64,000 bases of DNA from Amycolatopsis eburnea (GTDB lineage: Bacteria; Actinomycetota; Actinomycetes; Mycobacteriales; Pseudonocardiaceae), in NCBI RefSeq assembly GCF_003937945.1, contig NZ_RSEC01000036.1:1054001-1118000 (forward strand), in the 5' to 3' direction. Position 1 is the stretch's first letter; each line of letters starts with the position of its first letter. The translations under genes and the position numbers were made by a program. Below the pieces are notes generated by a model. It made no database searches. It saw only the letters and a program-made list of their open reading frames with translations, and was not told the origin of the DNA. This document shows, piece by piece, positions 19,101 through 27,700 of the stretch.

Positions 19101-20594
19101 GACCGGCACCCGCACCTGCGCGACGTCAACCCGGGCTTCCACCAGCCTGGCGCGCTCGAAAACGGGTACATGTCGAACTGCACGCGCGGTCCCGAGGCGT
19201 ACATGGACCGCATGCGCGGTGGCGACATGACGGCCGAGCCGATCCTGCTGCACGAAATGGGCACCCGCGGCACGCTCGAACACCTCGAAGGCCGGTTCGG
19301 CGAGACGTTCTCCGCGCGCGGCAGCTACGACGACGTCATCCGCGAGCTGCGGGAACGGCCGCTCGACCACCACGCCGTGGTCGCCGTGAAGTACGACGGC
19401 CCGAACGGCGTCGTGTACGGGCACGTGGCGATGGTCGTGCACACCCGCGACGGCGTCGCGTTCATCGACCCGCAGTCCGGCGACCTCATGCACCTGCCGC
19501 AACCGCCGAAGAGCATCAAGCTGATGCACCTCGGCACGCCGGACGAGGTGCACCTCGGGTCCGACCACGTCACCGGCGACCACGGCGGGTACGGGACGGC
19601 GGCCCCGCACGACGCCTTCCTGGCCCGCGACGACGTCGCCGCGGCACTCGACGGGCACGCGTCGGCGGACTACATCCGCGAGCACCTCGGGCAGCACCCC
19701 GAGCTGATCCGGATCCTGAGCGAGCCGGGCAACGACTACCTGACCCGCTCGCTGCTGGACAACCCGAAGACCCTCGAAAGCCTGCTCAAGCACCCCGAGG
19801 CGATCCCGATCCTCGAGGACGCGGTCCACGAGGTGAACGAGCGCGGCTACAGCGTGATCGACGATGTCGAGCGGTCGGAGGTCGAGCCGTTCGACCCGAC
19901 GCCGGAGCAGGCGGAGATCTCCTCGGACGTCGCGCAGATCGCCGACGGCGCCTCGGCGATCTCGCGGCAACACGGCAGCTTCGACCGAAGCCGGATCGGC
20001 GATCCGGAGTACTGCGAGCAATGGGTCGCCGAGGAACGCGAGCGCTGGCCCGAAACCCAGGGCACGCTCAACCGGATCACCGAGCGGATCGCGGGCGAAA
20101 CGGATGGACACGCCGGGTTCCGCCCGGAGCCGAAGGACGACGTCCGGGCACTGGCGAAGATCGCGAAGCACGAGTGGAACGGCGCGAAGCTGACCGACCT
20201 GGTCGGCACCAAGATCCAGTTCGACCAGGTCGCGGACATGTACCGCGCACTGGACGCGGTGCGCAACGATCCCGAACTCAGGATCGTCGACTTCACGGAC
20301 CGGCTGGCCGAACCGAAGGACAGCGGCTACCGGGACCTGCAGCTCAACGTCCGGCTGCCGAACGGGCACGTGGCCGAACTGCGGCTGCACCTGACGCACA
20401 TCGACGAGGTGGCGTCGTACGAGCACGCGCTCTACGAGGTGCGCCGCGACTTCGAGACGTTCAGCAGGAAGGACGGGCGTGAAGGACTCCTTTCACCGGA
20501 GGAGGCGGCGCTCGCCGCGGCACTGACCGAACAGGTCCGAGGCCGTTTCGAGGAAGCGTTCCGGCGGGGACTGACATCCGAGGAGAACGGCTGA
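13116..20594 (+). CDS. giant polymorphic toxin: CpnT-like N-terminus, two ART plus papain-like modules, RelA/SpoT-like C-terminus
   Basis: 2492 residues. Residues 1-145 resemble the WXG100-like N-terminal domain of CpnT-type proteins (WLLPIVVGESWPEGDE; NWTGDGADAF), with a hydrophobic stretch at 111-150. Then come Gly-rich helices to about 325, ESAPE-type repeats (329-535), a Pro/Gln/Gly stalk (606-1005) and an acidic linker. ART1 (about 1176-1405) has R1285, S1316-S1318 and E1354-x-E1356, the R-S-E set of ADP-ribosyltransferases. A papain-like domain (about 1515-1650) lacks the catalytic Cys (A1539). ART2 (1686-1896) has R1779, S1809-S1810 and E1848-x-E1850. The second papain-like domain has C2022, H2103 and D2118. 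Residues about 2290-2455 resemble a RelA/SpoT synthetase fold (DLVGTK; PKDSGYRDLQL; VAELRL). It is probably exported by an ESX system. Catalysis is inferred from motifs. Confidence 0.85.
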   Translation: MGMEMPDAVKWLLPIVVGESWPEGDETKLRALRDAWHTASTAIAPASEAGNQAASGIRDNWTGDGADAFAEQWKKFVEGDEAYFKQLADAARALGDSCDQTALDVEYTKYMIIISLIVLAAQIAAMIAAAAVTFGGSTAGIAPAQIATRMTVQMLFRQLLEKLAQQGFKQVAKELLEKLLKQGLKKIGMEVLKNEAINLGMDAGIQGLQMAKGDRKDWDWSKTSDAAISGAVGGVVGAASGSIGRGATEGLSHSAGGQVADAAMRAGARGAVEGVAQTVGQAAVTGDLGSLTPEQLLMGASSGAVGGAVGGAKEQLHSVHEANIPRAEPDSGSDSGSGSRGESEGRESAPEGRSESAGRSESAPESGGEQARGESAPESRGERPQQESAPESRDEQSRHESGGEQPRQESAPETRGEQARQESAPESRAEQPRQESAPEPRGEQPRPESAPETRSDQPEARRESAPESGGEQPRQQSAPETRGEAPEPRQESAPELRSSEPEVRREQPSSAPAEPRSEPEARSAPDPEPQQRAASPAPVAHQPESHRAATEPQGGYGMAPPPDLGRQSGGRPLDNVGAAGFTGGQSQPFAADAGPAPIQGGGSPQSPGGFTPPPPPPGMPAGGQGSMPSRGGEQPRMADPRRMMQGGQPPLAGPPSGLPGGQRTGRPQPGGPVPHGGQASRGGPGAHPGGQAGGRPPHAAQSFRQGGQPPHGGQPHRQGQPPLGQPHQLGGQPPHNGQPLQPGGPAPHGGQQPQPPHGGQPLQPGVQAPHGGQPPQQGQPPLGGQPHQQGGQPPHNGQPPQQGQPPLGGQPHQQGGQPPHNGQPPQQGQPPLGGQPHQQGGRPPQGGQAGGPPRQGGPAPQDPRWLLHGGQPPVPGGPVVRGGQPQGGPPHSGGPQGGPPRGGAQGGPPPVGGPVHPRGPGGQPPQGGVPPHEPRRMPPVGGQWPAGYPNQPRGPQGPGPHPGGRPPMPPPPGGRPPVPSHDPRVGPPRGPFEPPRPVHPGEQQPPVAHETRDEQRPAAPASAERAGVEATAQHTAEQRSVEPETGTQEPRAGEQPNAQHATEQRPAEPETGTRDQRSAEPETATREQQPPTSDDSPGAAEQPTAERAAEQRPTQPENATREQQPPTSDDHGTAEPRAAEDPAAEQRAEEPEAHAGEEHREATAEQAPRPHEPYLDDGDFHTDDPAGIRRVEDTFMDSGRQSLEDGEWRHEQVRREALGKRDEHHPGMSDDGAFAVHAYTRYEMVGPLNRALRMGGPELVDLAPQAGALVSGLNELPPHVGTVSRRVDFGGNPSRLEAFIARFHDGAHITEPSFLSSSKVDADHPRSKFPGEVEMRIQSKTGRDVESMASIGHEREVLFKAGTQFKITGVEEGPGHPNHKPKPEPGQPHYVVHAEEIAPGDPRHLGPDEARQAIEQRRADERADEERFQREADEELEQFYAEHPELRPGDMSKLTAFDDPNATPLPERVPPATGEPDGGWSRLAEPLAPGGQPVLHAGSVETPQQHARLVRDAVPELGAVNTRNHYGPDALQNGFRTNAAESMVAFERRMNGEDVVAGPARQQSLGELGEQLGGQWHGRGSFDDVARDLGERPVGARTAVAFETPNGETRLVAGVHTEHGVLFADPVTGRLAELPHDATGIHAMPLGGGDAPPVHHEGIADRLNPTTERVPHDEGYLFDGEHRGTPADHESIRRAVGDEDIYQQIHDRALDRRDAAGLPLTDEGAVALHGYTRGEYAYDVNEALRRGPDHPGFDLAHENTRAIVDGLNQVPRTSGESVRGIDVGGDPRLAELVAGPYEPGAVVVEPAFSSASIKTGEFSTSKFGDDVELHVRSDNLRDISKLAENPGERETLSPPGTQLLVHERRLEITPEGRRKWVIEAEEIGPGHPRYLDPEAAQQKMAERRAENDHNAAEFERRRQAALMERLNGFDEPEHVAPSPEQPTVHDTVDETPAEPVPAAEPGPDYSRLARSTNPPAEPAIHAGGTTPSERAAYVQDRHPHLRDVNPGFHQPGALENGYMSNCTRGPEAYMDRMRGGDMTAEPILLHEMGTRGTLEHLEGRFGETFSARGSYDDVIRELRERPLDHHAVVAVKYDGPNGVVYGHVAMVVHTRDGVAFIDPQSGDLMHLPQPPKSIKLMHLGTPDEVHLGSDHVTGDHGGYGTAAPHDAFLARDDVAAALDGHASADYIREHLGQHPELIRILSEPGNDYLTRSLLDNPKTLESLLKHPEAIPILEDAVHEVNERGYSVIDDVERSEVEPFDPTPEQAEISSDVAQIADGASAISRQHGSFDRSRIGDPEYCEQWVAEERERWPETQGTLNRITERIAGETDGHAGFRPEPKDDVRALAKIAKHEWNGAKLTDLVGTKIQFDQVADMYRALDAVRNDPELRIVDFTDRLAEPKDSGYRDLQLNVRLPNGHVAELRLHLTHIDEVASYEHALYEVRRDFETFSRKDGREGLLSPEEAALAAALTEQVRGRFEEAFRRGLTSEENG
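14100..14720 (+). repeat. degenerate ESAPE(S/T)RGEQ repeats
   Basis: In-frame repeats of about 11-17 codons within the giant toxin, with the core ESAPE followed by S/T/P-R-G/S-E-Q and charged residues. They probably form an extended, unstructured, negatively charged stalk. Copies vary at the DNA level, so this is older than the tandem array at 15432. Confidence 0.75.
15432..15620 (+). repeat. 75-bp perfect tandem repeat in toxin stalk
   Basis: A 75-bp unit (25 codons, Pro/Gln/Gly-rich) begins at 15432, 15507 and 15582. The first two copies appear identical and the third is partial before it diverges. Similar imperfect units extend on both sides (about 15220-15430 and 15620-15660). The unit length is a multiple of three, so gain or loss of copies would change stalk length without a frameshift. 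Confidence 0.85.
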
Positions 20595-21040
20595 TGGCCT
20601 TCCAGACCCCCATGTTCTACAAGTACTACTCCCAGACCTACCGGATCGACTCGACGCCCGAGGGCGGGTTGAAGGGCACCATCCTCAACCTCCGCACGGG
20701 GTTCTTCGAAGAGGACAGCAGTCACATCCGCGAGCTGATCTGGTCGACGACCGAGTCCAACATTCGCGGCCCCTTCGGCGAAGAGAAGTTCATCCGGGAG
20801 ACCGAGGTCGAGCGGAACCAGTACCTGACCGGGGACGGCCCGATCTTCGCGCTCTACGAGACGATCAACGGGATTGACAACGCAGCCTTCCGGGAGGGAC
20901 GCAACCGGACCGCGCAGGAGACCGCGCTGGTCCACGCGCTGCAGAAGCGCACCTTCAAGATGTGGGAGGACGAAGCCGCTCGGCGCGCGGCCGGGCAAGC
21001 GCCGACGTTCGAAGCGAAGCCGCGCTACCCGAGGCAATGA
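20594..21040 (+). CDS. small cytosolic protein after toxin, putative immunity protein
   Basis: 148 residues; its ATG overlaps the toxin stop by one nucleotide (TGATG), so it is translated with the toxin. No signal peptide or membrane segment. It is rich in aromatic residues (MFYKYYSQTY) and contains a TGFFEEDSSHIRELIW stretch and a charged helical C-terminus. I do not recognise the family. Small genes directly after polymorphic toxin genes usually encode the immunity protein for the C-terminal toxin domain, here the RelA/SpoT-like domain. That assignment is purely positional. Confidence 0.55.
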   Translation: MAFQTPMFYKYYSQTYRIDSTPEGGLKGTILNLRTGFFEEDSSHIRELIWSTTESNIRGPFGEEKFIRETEVERNQYLTGDGPIFALYETINGIDNAAFREGRNRTAQETALVHALQKRTFKMWEDEAARRAAGQAPTFEAKPRYPRQ

Positions 21041-22452
21041 TTCACGTGGAACAACGACTTTCGCCGGACGAGCAGCGCACCCTCCTGGTGCAGCTGGGAA
21101 AGCTCCTGCGCGACCACCGGGTGGACGCCGCCGGGCCCGCGGCCGTCGACTTCCGGCAGGTCGGGGCGCACCGCGAACTCGAAGGCCACAACGCGACGAC
21201 GTCGGACGCGCTCGGCGAGCTCTTCGCCCAGCTGCGCAAGGGGATGTCCACCGAAGACCGCGGCACCTGGCTGCAGGCGCGCTTCACGCTCAACCCCGAC
21301 GGCACGTTCGACTTCGACTTCGCCCGCGACGACGAGCCGGTGTGGACCGAGCCGCCGCCCGCGTCCGCCTACCCCGACGAGCTCGCCGCGTTCCCGCGCG
21401 CCGACGCGCACATCCCGGACTGGTGGCGGCTGCGCGCGCAACTACCGCTCGGCCTCGAGTTCCGGCACGCCGAGATCGGCGGCCCGGACGTCGAGCGGCC
21501 GCCGCTGACCGACACCGAGGTGCCGCTCGTGCTGCAGTACCTCGAACGCGAAGCCGTCGTGCACGAAGACGCCGACCAGCGCTTCCACACCGACGGCACC
21601 TGGATCTGGTCCGAGGCGGTGCCGCTCCTGCTCGCGAAGCACGGCGTTCCGCCCGAACCGGACCTGGTGGCGCACATCCGGCGCAACCACTTCCAGCCGC
21701 CGTACGTCGAGCCGCTGGTGCGGCGGACCGCCGAGGCGGACCTGCGGGGCGAGCCGCGGCCGAAGCCGGGCCGCGCGGACGTCAAGAAGACCGCCGGGGA
21801 CGTCGCCGCCGAGCTGGAGACGACGCCGGATCCGAAACTGGCCGACGACGAGCTGCTGATCGTGCTGGTCCAGCGGCTCGGCGAGCACGGCGTCTGGCCC
21901 GAGGCCTACCGGGTCGGGGACCGCGCCGACGGCACGTGGTGCCTCAACTTCACGCCCGACGGCTGGGAGGTCGCCGCCTACGCCGGCGGGAAGCCGCGCG
22001 AGCCGAAGTACTTCGACCGGCTCGAAGACGCCGCGCAGCAGCTGCTGGGCGCGTTGCTCCTGCACCCGGCCCGGATGACCGCCGGCCACGAAACACCCCT
22101 CGAGACGGCCAAAGAGCTCGACGACTGGCCGGTGCACCCGGCTCCGGGTGAGCCTCCCCTCACCCTGCTCCGCAACAAGCGCATCACCCGGCTGGTGGCG
22201 GGTACGGTCGTCCTGCGCTTCGGCGAGGAACCCGGCAACCTCGTCCACCACGGGGAGGTACGGTTCGCCACGACGTCGCTGCCGCTGGAACGTGAGCGGG
22301 AACGGCGGAGCTACCGGCTGAGACGCCCGCTGCACGTGATCACCGGCATCACGGTTCCGTGGGCGAACCTGCCGGGTGGCGCGGTGGCCTTCGTGCTGCC
22401 GAAGCCGATCGCCGAGCACGAGTCCGACGGAAGCCTGGAGAGGATCGAGTAG
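21037..22452 (+). CDS. TNT-related protein (paralogue A1)
   Basis: 471 residues from the ATG of an ATGA overlap with the preceding gene. Residues about 80-105 read GTWLQARFTLNPDGTFDFDF, resembling a YezG-type segment found in toxin-immunity loci. The C-terminal 100 residues (369-468) match the general layout of the TNT domain first seen in M. tuberculosis CpnT: GTVVLRFG (R394), SLP, then TGITVPWANLPGGAVAFVLP. In active TNT the end reads closer to QPGGGTQ; here the catalytic glutamine position is Ala and the His and second Arg positions also appear changed. It is therefore probably not an active NAD glycohydrolase. It is homologous to the 635-residue product at 27791. Role may be immunity, chaperone or decayed toxin. 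Confidence 0.7.
   Translation: MIHVEQRLSPDEQRTLLVQLGKLLRDHRVDAAGPAAVDFRQVGAHRELEGHNATTSDALGELFAQLRKGMSTEDRGTWLQARFTLNPDGTFDFDFARDDEPVWTEPPPASAYPDELAAFPRADAHIPDWWRLRAQLPLGLEFRHAEIGGPDVERPPLTDTEVPLVLQYLEREAVVHEDADQRFHTDGTWIWSEAVPLLLAKHGVPPEPDLVAHIRRNHFQPPYVEPLVRRTAEADLRGEPRPKPGRADVKKTAGDVAAELETTPDPKLADDELLIVLVQRLGEHGVWPEAYRVGDRADGTWCLNFTPDGWEVAAYAGGKPREPKYFDRLEDAAQQLLGALLLHPARMTAGHETPLETAKELDDWPVHPAPGEPPLTLLRNKRITRLVAGTVVLRFGEEPGNLVHHGEVRFATTSLPLERERERRSYRLRRPLHVITGITVPWANLPGGAVAFVLPKPIAEHESDGSLERIE
21038..21053. promoter_or_regulatory. parS-like site inside the toxin locus
   Basis: TGATTCACGTGGAACA differs from the consensus parS TGTTTCACGTGAAACA at two positions (3 and 12). It lies over the start codon of the TNT-related gene, about 30 kb from the parS cluster near parAB. 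The core CACGTG and most of the arms are intact. Confidence 0.5.
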
Positions 22453-24696
22453 GTGGAAGCGGCGGAAGCGATTGCCAAGGTCGGCCAGTGGCTGCGCGCG
22501 GTGCACGGCCCGGACGTCTCCGGTCCCGCGGGCCTGCGGGTGGACACCGAGAAGGTCCTGCGCATCCCCGAGGGCTGGTCGGTGCCCTACAACACCATCG
22601 CGTTCCTCGACGAGGGCCGGCCGGAGAAGGAGATCTTCCCGCCGCCGTCGGTCGTGGTCCGCGAGCCGGACGGCGAGCTGCGCCAGGCGCACCCGCACCC
22701 CGGCGGGCTGTCCGTGCCGGTGGCGTTCCCCGGCCAGGAGAACTGGCGCGAGGTCGTCGACCCCGAGTACGTGAAGGCCGGGCTCGGCGAGCTGGGCGTG
22801 CCGCTGCAGGCCGTCGCGGGCTGGGTGAAGGTCGACGCCGAGGGCAACCAGACCGGCGAAGAGCGCGAGAACCCCGAGTACAAGGCCGGGCCGATCCGCC
22901 GCGGCTACCCGAAGCCGGAAAACACCCTCGAAACGCTGCTGTCGTTCGGCAGCGTCGGCTGGCTGACCCGGGAGCTGCTGCTCATCGGGCTGATCCGCTG
23001 CGAGGTGTTCGTCCCGCTCGACCTGGAGACCGGCAAGACCGACCGGTTCTACTTCGCCGAAGAGCGCAACGAGCTCAAGGTGTTCAGCTCGACCCGGCAC
23101 CTGCCCTCGCGCGAGCACGGCTGGTGGAAGGTCGACGTCGCCACGCTCGCCGAGTTCGAGCACCCGCCGAACCTGGTCATCAACGGCGGCCCGACGACCA
23201 TCGAGGACGTCTCCAGCGGCGAGCTCGCGGAGATCGTCAAGCGGTTCCCGCGCCACGAACCACGCATCGACGTGCACGGCCGCTGCCCGGAGGCCGAGGA
23301 GGACCTGATCCGCGTCGCCGCCGACACCGCGTCGCGGATGGGGCTGCCGGACCCGGTGAAGCCGCCGCTCAAGGCGGCCGAGAAGGCCCGCCGCCGCGGC
23401 TTCGAGCTGACCGCGGAGGAGTGCGCGAAGACCGTGCTCGGCGAGTCCTGGCTGAAGCGGCTGCAGATGCCCGAGCCGCCGCGGAGCAAGCCCAACGACC
23501 TGCGCGCGAACGGCCTGGCCCCGGCCTACGACAACGCCGGGCGCACGGTGCCGCGGCTCGACACGTTCGGCAAGTACCCCGAGCGCGACCTCGACGGCTT
23601 CCGCTACGGCTGGCAGCGCGTCACGGGCGCGTACGTCGGCTTCGCGCTCGGCGAGGCCCTCGGCGCGGCCGTCGACCGGATGATGCTGCACGACATCCAC
23701 GCGAAGTACGGCATCGAAGGCGTCACCGAGCTGCTGCCGGCGTTCGACCAGGTGGGCCGGATCGGCTCGCTGACGCAGCGGCTGCTGTTCTACACCGAGG
23801 CCGTGATCCGCAGCCCGCACCGCGAGCAGCCGGAGTCCCGCGAGGCCGAGCAGCTCTTCCCCGGCGTCGTCCGCGGGGCACTGCAGCGCTGGCTGCGCAC
23901 CCAGGGCGCGCCGATGGAGAACGCGGACGGCTGGCTCGTCCAGGTCCCCGACCTGCACGCCCGCCGCGACGCCGACGACGCCGAGCTCAACGCCTACCAC
24001 CAGCTCGCGACCGAGCCGGCCGGCGCGGCGCCGCTGACCGGCCCGGCCGCGCTGATCCCGGCGCTGCCCGCCGCGCTGACCATGGCCGGGCCCGGCAGCG
24101 GGTTCAGCGGCGGCGCGCGCCAGGCGGTGCGCGACCTCGTCGGCGTCACCCACCCGACCGAGCCCGACCTGGCCGCCGCGACCTACCTGACCTGGCTGTT
24201 CGAGCACGCGCTGACCAAGGAGGCGTTCAGCTTCCCGATCTGGAACCTCAGCCGCGAGGTGCTCAACCCGGACAACCAGTTCCAGCAGGGCCCGGAGTGG
24301 ACGGCGATCGGGGACATGGTCGCCGAGTCGGTGCCGTTCTTCGGCGAGCACGGACTGCCTGACCTGCGGATGGCGGAGCTGATCGGCGACGGCCAGACGA
24401 CGCTGTCGGTGCTCGGACGCGCCTTCGCCGCGCTGTCCGGCTTCGAGAACTACCCGGAGCAGGCGCTGCTGCGCGCCGTCAACCACTCCGGCCGCAGCGC
24501 CCTCACCGGTGCGCTCACCGGGGCCCTGCTGGGCGCGCGCACCGGGATCCCCGGGCTGCCGCAGAAGTGGGTCGACCAGCTGGAGCTGCGCTACCTGGTC
24601 GAGAACGTCGCTTCGGACGCCTACTGGCACTTCGACCGGCACTCGGCGCTGAGCGCGCAGGGTGACGCGTGGATCGAGCGGTACCCGCGGCATTAG
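22453..24696 (+). CDS. ADP-ribosylglycohydrolase-like pseudoenzyme with N-terminal immunity-like domains (B1)
   Basis: 747 residues; its GTG abuts the previous stop codon. Residues 1-110 resemble the Imm35/YrhB type (GWSVPYNTIAFLDEG; PSVVV). Residues about 150-185 resemble an SseB-like segment (LLSFGSVGWLTRELLLIGLIRC, divided here for length). From about 390 the chain follows the ADP-ribosylglycohydrolase (ARH/DraG) fold: TGAYVGFALGEALG, then GRIGSLTQ, then NHSGRSALTGALTGALLGAR. In active ARH enzymes the second motif is DDTQ and the third GDSDS; here they read S439-L440-T-Q and G680-R681-S-A683. The metal-binding aspartates are lost, so it probably cannot hydrolyse ADP-ribose linkages. It may still bind ADP-ribosylated protein or the toxin. 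Confidence 0.75.
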   Translation: MEAAEAIAKVGQWLRAVHGPDVSGPAGLRVDTEKVLRIPEGWSVPYNTIAFLDEGRPEKEIFPPPSVVVREPDGELRQAHPHPGGLSVPVAFPGQENWREVVDPEYVKAGLGELGVPLQAVAGWVKVDAEGNQTGEERENPEYKAGPIRRGYPKPENTLETLLSFGSVGWLTRELLLIGLIRCEVFVPLDLETGKTDRFYFAEERNELKVFSSTRHLPSREHGWWKVDVATLAEFEHPPNLVINGGPTTIEDVSSGELAEIVKRFPRHEPRIDVHGRCPEAEEDLIRVAADTASRMGLPDPVKPPLKAAEKARRRGFELTAEECAKTVLGESWLKRLQMPEPPRSKPNDLRANGLAPAYDNAGRTVPRLDTFGKYPERDLDGFRYGWQRVTGAYVGFALGEALGAAVDRMMLHDIHAKYGIEGVTELLPAFDQVGRIGSLTQRLLFYTEAVIRSPHREQPESREAEQLFPGVVRGALQRWLRTQGAPMENADGWLVQVPDLHARRDADDAELNAYHQLATEPAGAAPLTGPAALIPALPAALTMAGPGSGFSGGARQAVRDLVGVTHPTEPDLAAATYLTWLFEHALTKEAFSFPIWNLSREVLNPDNQFQQGPEWTAIGDMVAESVPFFGEHGLPDLRMAELIGDGQTTLSVLGRAFAALSGFENYPEQALLRAVNHSGRSALTGALTGALLGARTGIPGLPQKWVDQLELRYLVENVASDAYWHFDRHSALSAQGDAWIERYPRH

Positions 24697-24712
24697 CCCG
24701 AGGATGGGGAGA

Positions 24713-27700
24713 ATGGAAGAACAGGAAGCCGTCGCTCGCGTGCGGGAGTGGTTGCGCACGCGACCGGGCGGTGACCGGCTGCGGATCCGGGACGAGTTCA
24801 CCGTGCGCCGCCCGGACGGCTGGCGCTTCACGGTCAACGCGGCCGCCTACCTCGACGGCACCGACATCGGCGCCGGCCTGGTGCCCAGCCCGGTGGTGTT
24901 CGTGCCGGACGACGGCGGCGAGATCACGCTCGACCAGGAATCGATGGCGAGCACCCCGGCCGAGGACCAGTGGCGGCCCGACATCGACCCCGAGTTCGAC
25001 GAGAAGGCGTTCCCGGACCTGCCGGTGCGGGCGATCCGCGGCTGGACCCGGCCGACCGGCGAGTACCGGGTCAACGAGCAGTACACGCCGGGCCCGGTCT
25101 GGCGCGGGTTCCCGGTGCCGGCGACGGACGCCGCGAAGCTGCTGAACTACCTGGCCGTGGGCTGGATCAGCCGCCCCGAGTTCGCGCGGGCGCTGCTCGA
25201 CTGCGAAGTGCTGGTGCCGCTGCCGGACGGCGAGCCGCTGGTGCGGCCGGTGCCCGCCACCGGCGAACGCGAAGTCATCGCCTACAGCTCGTCGGCGCTG
25301 GTGCCCGGGCGCTACCCGCGCCGGTGGCGGGTGCCGGTCCGCGAGCTGCCGCCGTCCGCCGGGCTGACGCTCGACCCCGGCAGCGGGCTGGTCCGCAGCC
25401 TGACCGCGGCCGAGCTGGGCGCGACCGGCGAACGCGGCCCGCGGGTCGAGGAGCCCGCGCCGGAAGCCGGGCCCGCGGTCGCCGAGGCGCTGCCCGCGCT
25501 GGTCGAGGAGTTCGGCGTCGAGCCGCCCGACCTGCTCGAACGGCACCTGCGGTACGCGGTCAACCACGCCCGCGACCACCACTTCGAGCTGACGCCCGAG
25601 GAGTGCGTCCGCTACCTGCGCGGGTTCGCCTGGCAGTACCGCAACGGCGTCCGGCGCCGCGCGGGCCAGGCCCCGCAATGGCCCGCCGACCTGGGCGCGA
25701 ACGGCCTGATCGCGCACGTCGGCGAGGACGCGCAGCCGCGGCCCGTGCCCTGGACGTTCGGGAAGTTCTCCGCCTTCGGCACCCCGGCCGGCCGCTTCGC
25801 GTGGCACCGGATCGTCGGCGCGTACGTCGGCTTCGCGATCGGCGACGCGCTCGGCGGCGGTGCCGACCCGGCCGGCCCGCTGCCGCTCGGCGGGCTGACG
25901 CGCCACCTGCTGTTCCACACCGACATCGTGCTGCGCGGCCTGCCGCCGGTGCCGACCGGCGAAGTCCCGGCCACGCTGCCCGAACCGGACCCGGTCGGCT
26001 GGCTCGCCGTCGCGACCCGGCACGCCGGCCCGCCGCCCGCGGAGTTCTCCGCGCTGCTGGCCACGGCGCTGGCCGCGACCCCGGCCGGCGCGGTCGCGCT
26101 CGCCGACGTCGACGGCGAGCGGTACGCGAAGGACGTCGCCCGCGAGCTGACCGGCAGCGGCGCCGGTGCCGAGGTCACCGAAGGCGTCGAGCTGCTGATC
26201 GCGGTGTTCCAGGCTCTGCTCACCCGCGACGCGTTCGCGCTGCCGGTGCACGTCCGCCTGCGGGAGCTGGGCGGCGACCTCGCCGAGTCGACGCTGGCGC
26301 TGCGCGAAGACCGCGACGCCGACGACGTCGCCCAGCTCGAAAGCATCGGCGACGGCCGCAGCGTGCGCTCGGTGCTCGGCCGCGCGCTGCTCGCCGCCGC
26401 CAAGCGCGGCTACGACCCGGCGGCGGCGATCACGCTCGCCGCGCGGTCCGGCCCGGTGGCCGGCGCCATCGCCGGCGCGCTGGTCGGCGCCCGGAGCGGC
26501 CTGCCCGGCCTGCCCTGGGTGACCTCGCTGCCCGACCTCGGGCTGCTGGAAGACATCGCGAGCGACGTCTTCTGGTACTTCAACCGCAACGGCCTCCAGA
26601 CGGAGACCGTGGAACACGCGCGGTGGGAGCGCCGGTACCCGAGCGGCCGGTTCACCCCGCGGCCGAAGGGACCGGACATGCGATCGCGACTGCGGGGGAG
26701 CCTGCTGGCCGGGGCGATCGGCGACGCGCTGGGCGCGAAGACGGAGTTCGACTCGATCGACCGGATCCGCGAGATCGCGGGGCCGGCCGGGATCACCGAC
26801 TTCATCCCCGCGTACGGCGGCGTCGGCCGGATCACCGACGACACGCAGATGACGCTCTTCACGCTCGAAGCGCTGATCCGGGCGCACGCCCAGCAGCGGA
26901 AGACCGGGTCCGCGGACGTCGTGCACTCGCTGCAGCTGGCCTACCAGCGCTGGCTGCACACGCAGGGCGTCGCGTGGGACCGGGCGCGCGGCCCGCAGTC
27001 GGCCGTCGAGGCGCCGGACGGCTGGCTGATCACCCACCAGGAGCTGTTCAGCCGCCGCGCGCCGGGCCTGACCTGCTTCGGCGAGCTCGAGGCGTACGGC
27101 CGCTCGGGCGTCCGCGGCACCATCGAGCGGCCGATCAACAACTCGAAGGGCTGCGGCGGCGTGATGCGGGCCGCGCCGGTCGCGCTGTGGTCGGACGACC
27201 TCGCCGAGGTGTTCCGGCTCGGTGCCGAGAGCGCGGCGCTGACCCACGGTCACCCGAGCGGGTATTTGTCGTCCGGGTGCTTCGCGGTGATCGTGCACGA
27301 GCTGCTCCGCGGCAAGCCGCTGCTCGACGCGGTCGCGACCGCGCGGGCCGAGCTGGTGAAGCACGCGGGGCACGAAGAGCAGAGCGATGCGCTCGACGCG
27401 GCGCTCGCGCTGGCCGAGCAGGGGCCGCCGACGCCGGAGAAGCTCGAATCGCTCGGCGCGGGCAACATCGGCGAGACCGCGTTGTCGATGTCGGTGTACG
27501 TCGCGCTGACCACCGCGGACGCCGACACGGCGCTGCTCGCGGCGGTCAACCACAGCGGGGACAGCGACTCGACCGGCTCGGTCTGCGGCAACCTCGTCGG
27601 CGCGATGTACGGCGAGGAAGCACTGCGGAAGAGCTGGCTGGAGCAGCTGGAACTCCGCGACGTCATCGTCGGCCTGGCGGACGACGCGATCACCGAATTC

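Noticed and set aside
16233..20426. Open frame of about 1400 codons on the minus strand inside the toxin gene
   Set aside because: It is antisense to well-supported ART and papain-like domains and has the composition of a GC-rich complement frame.
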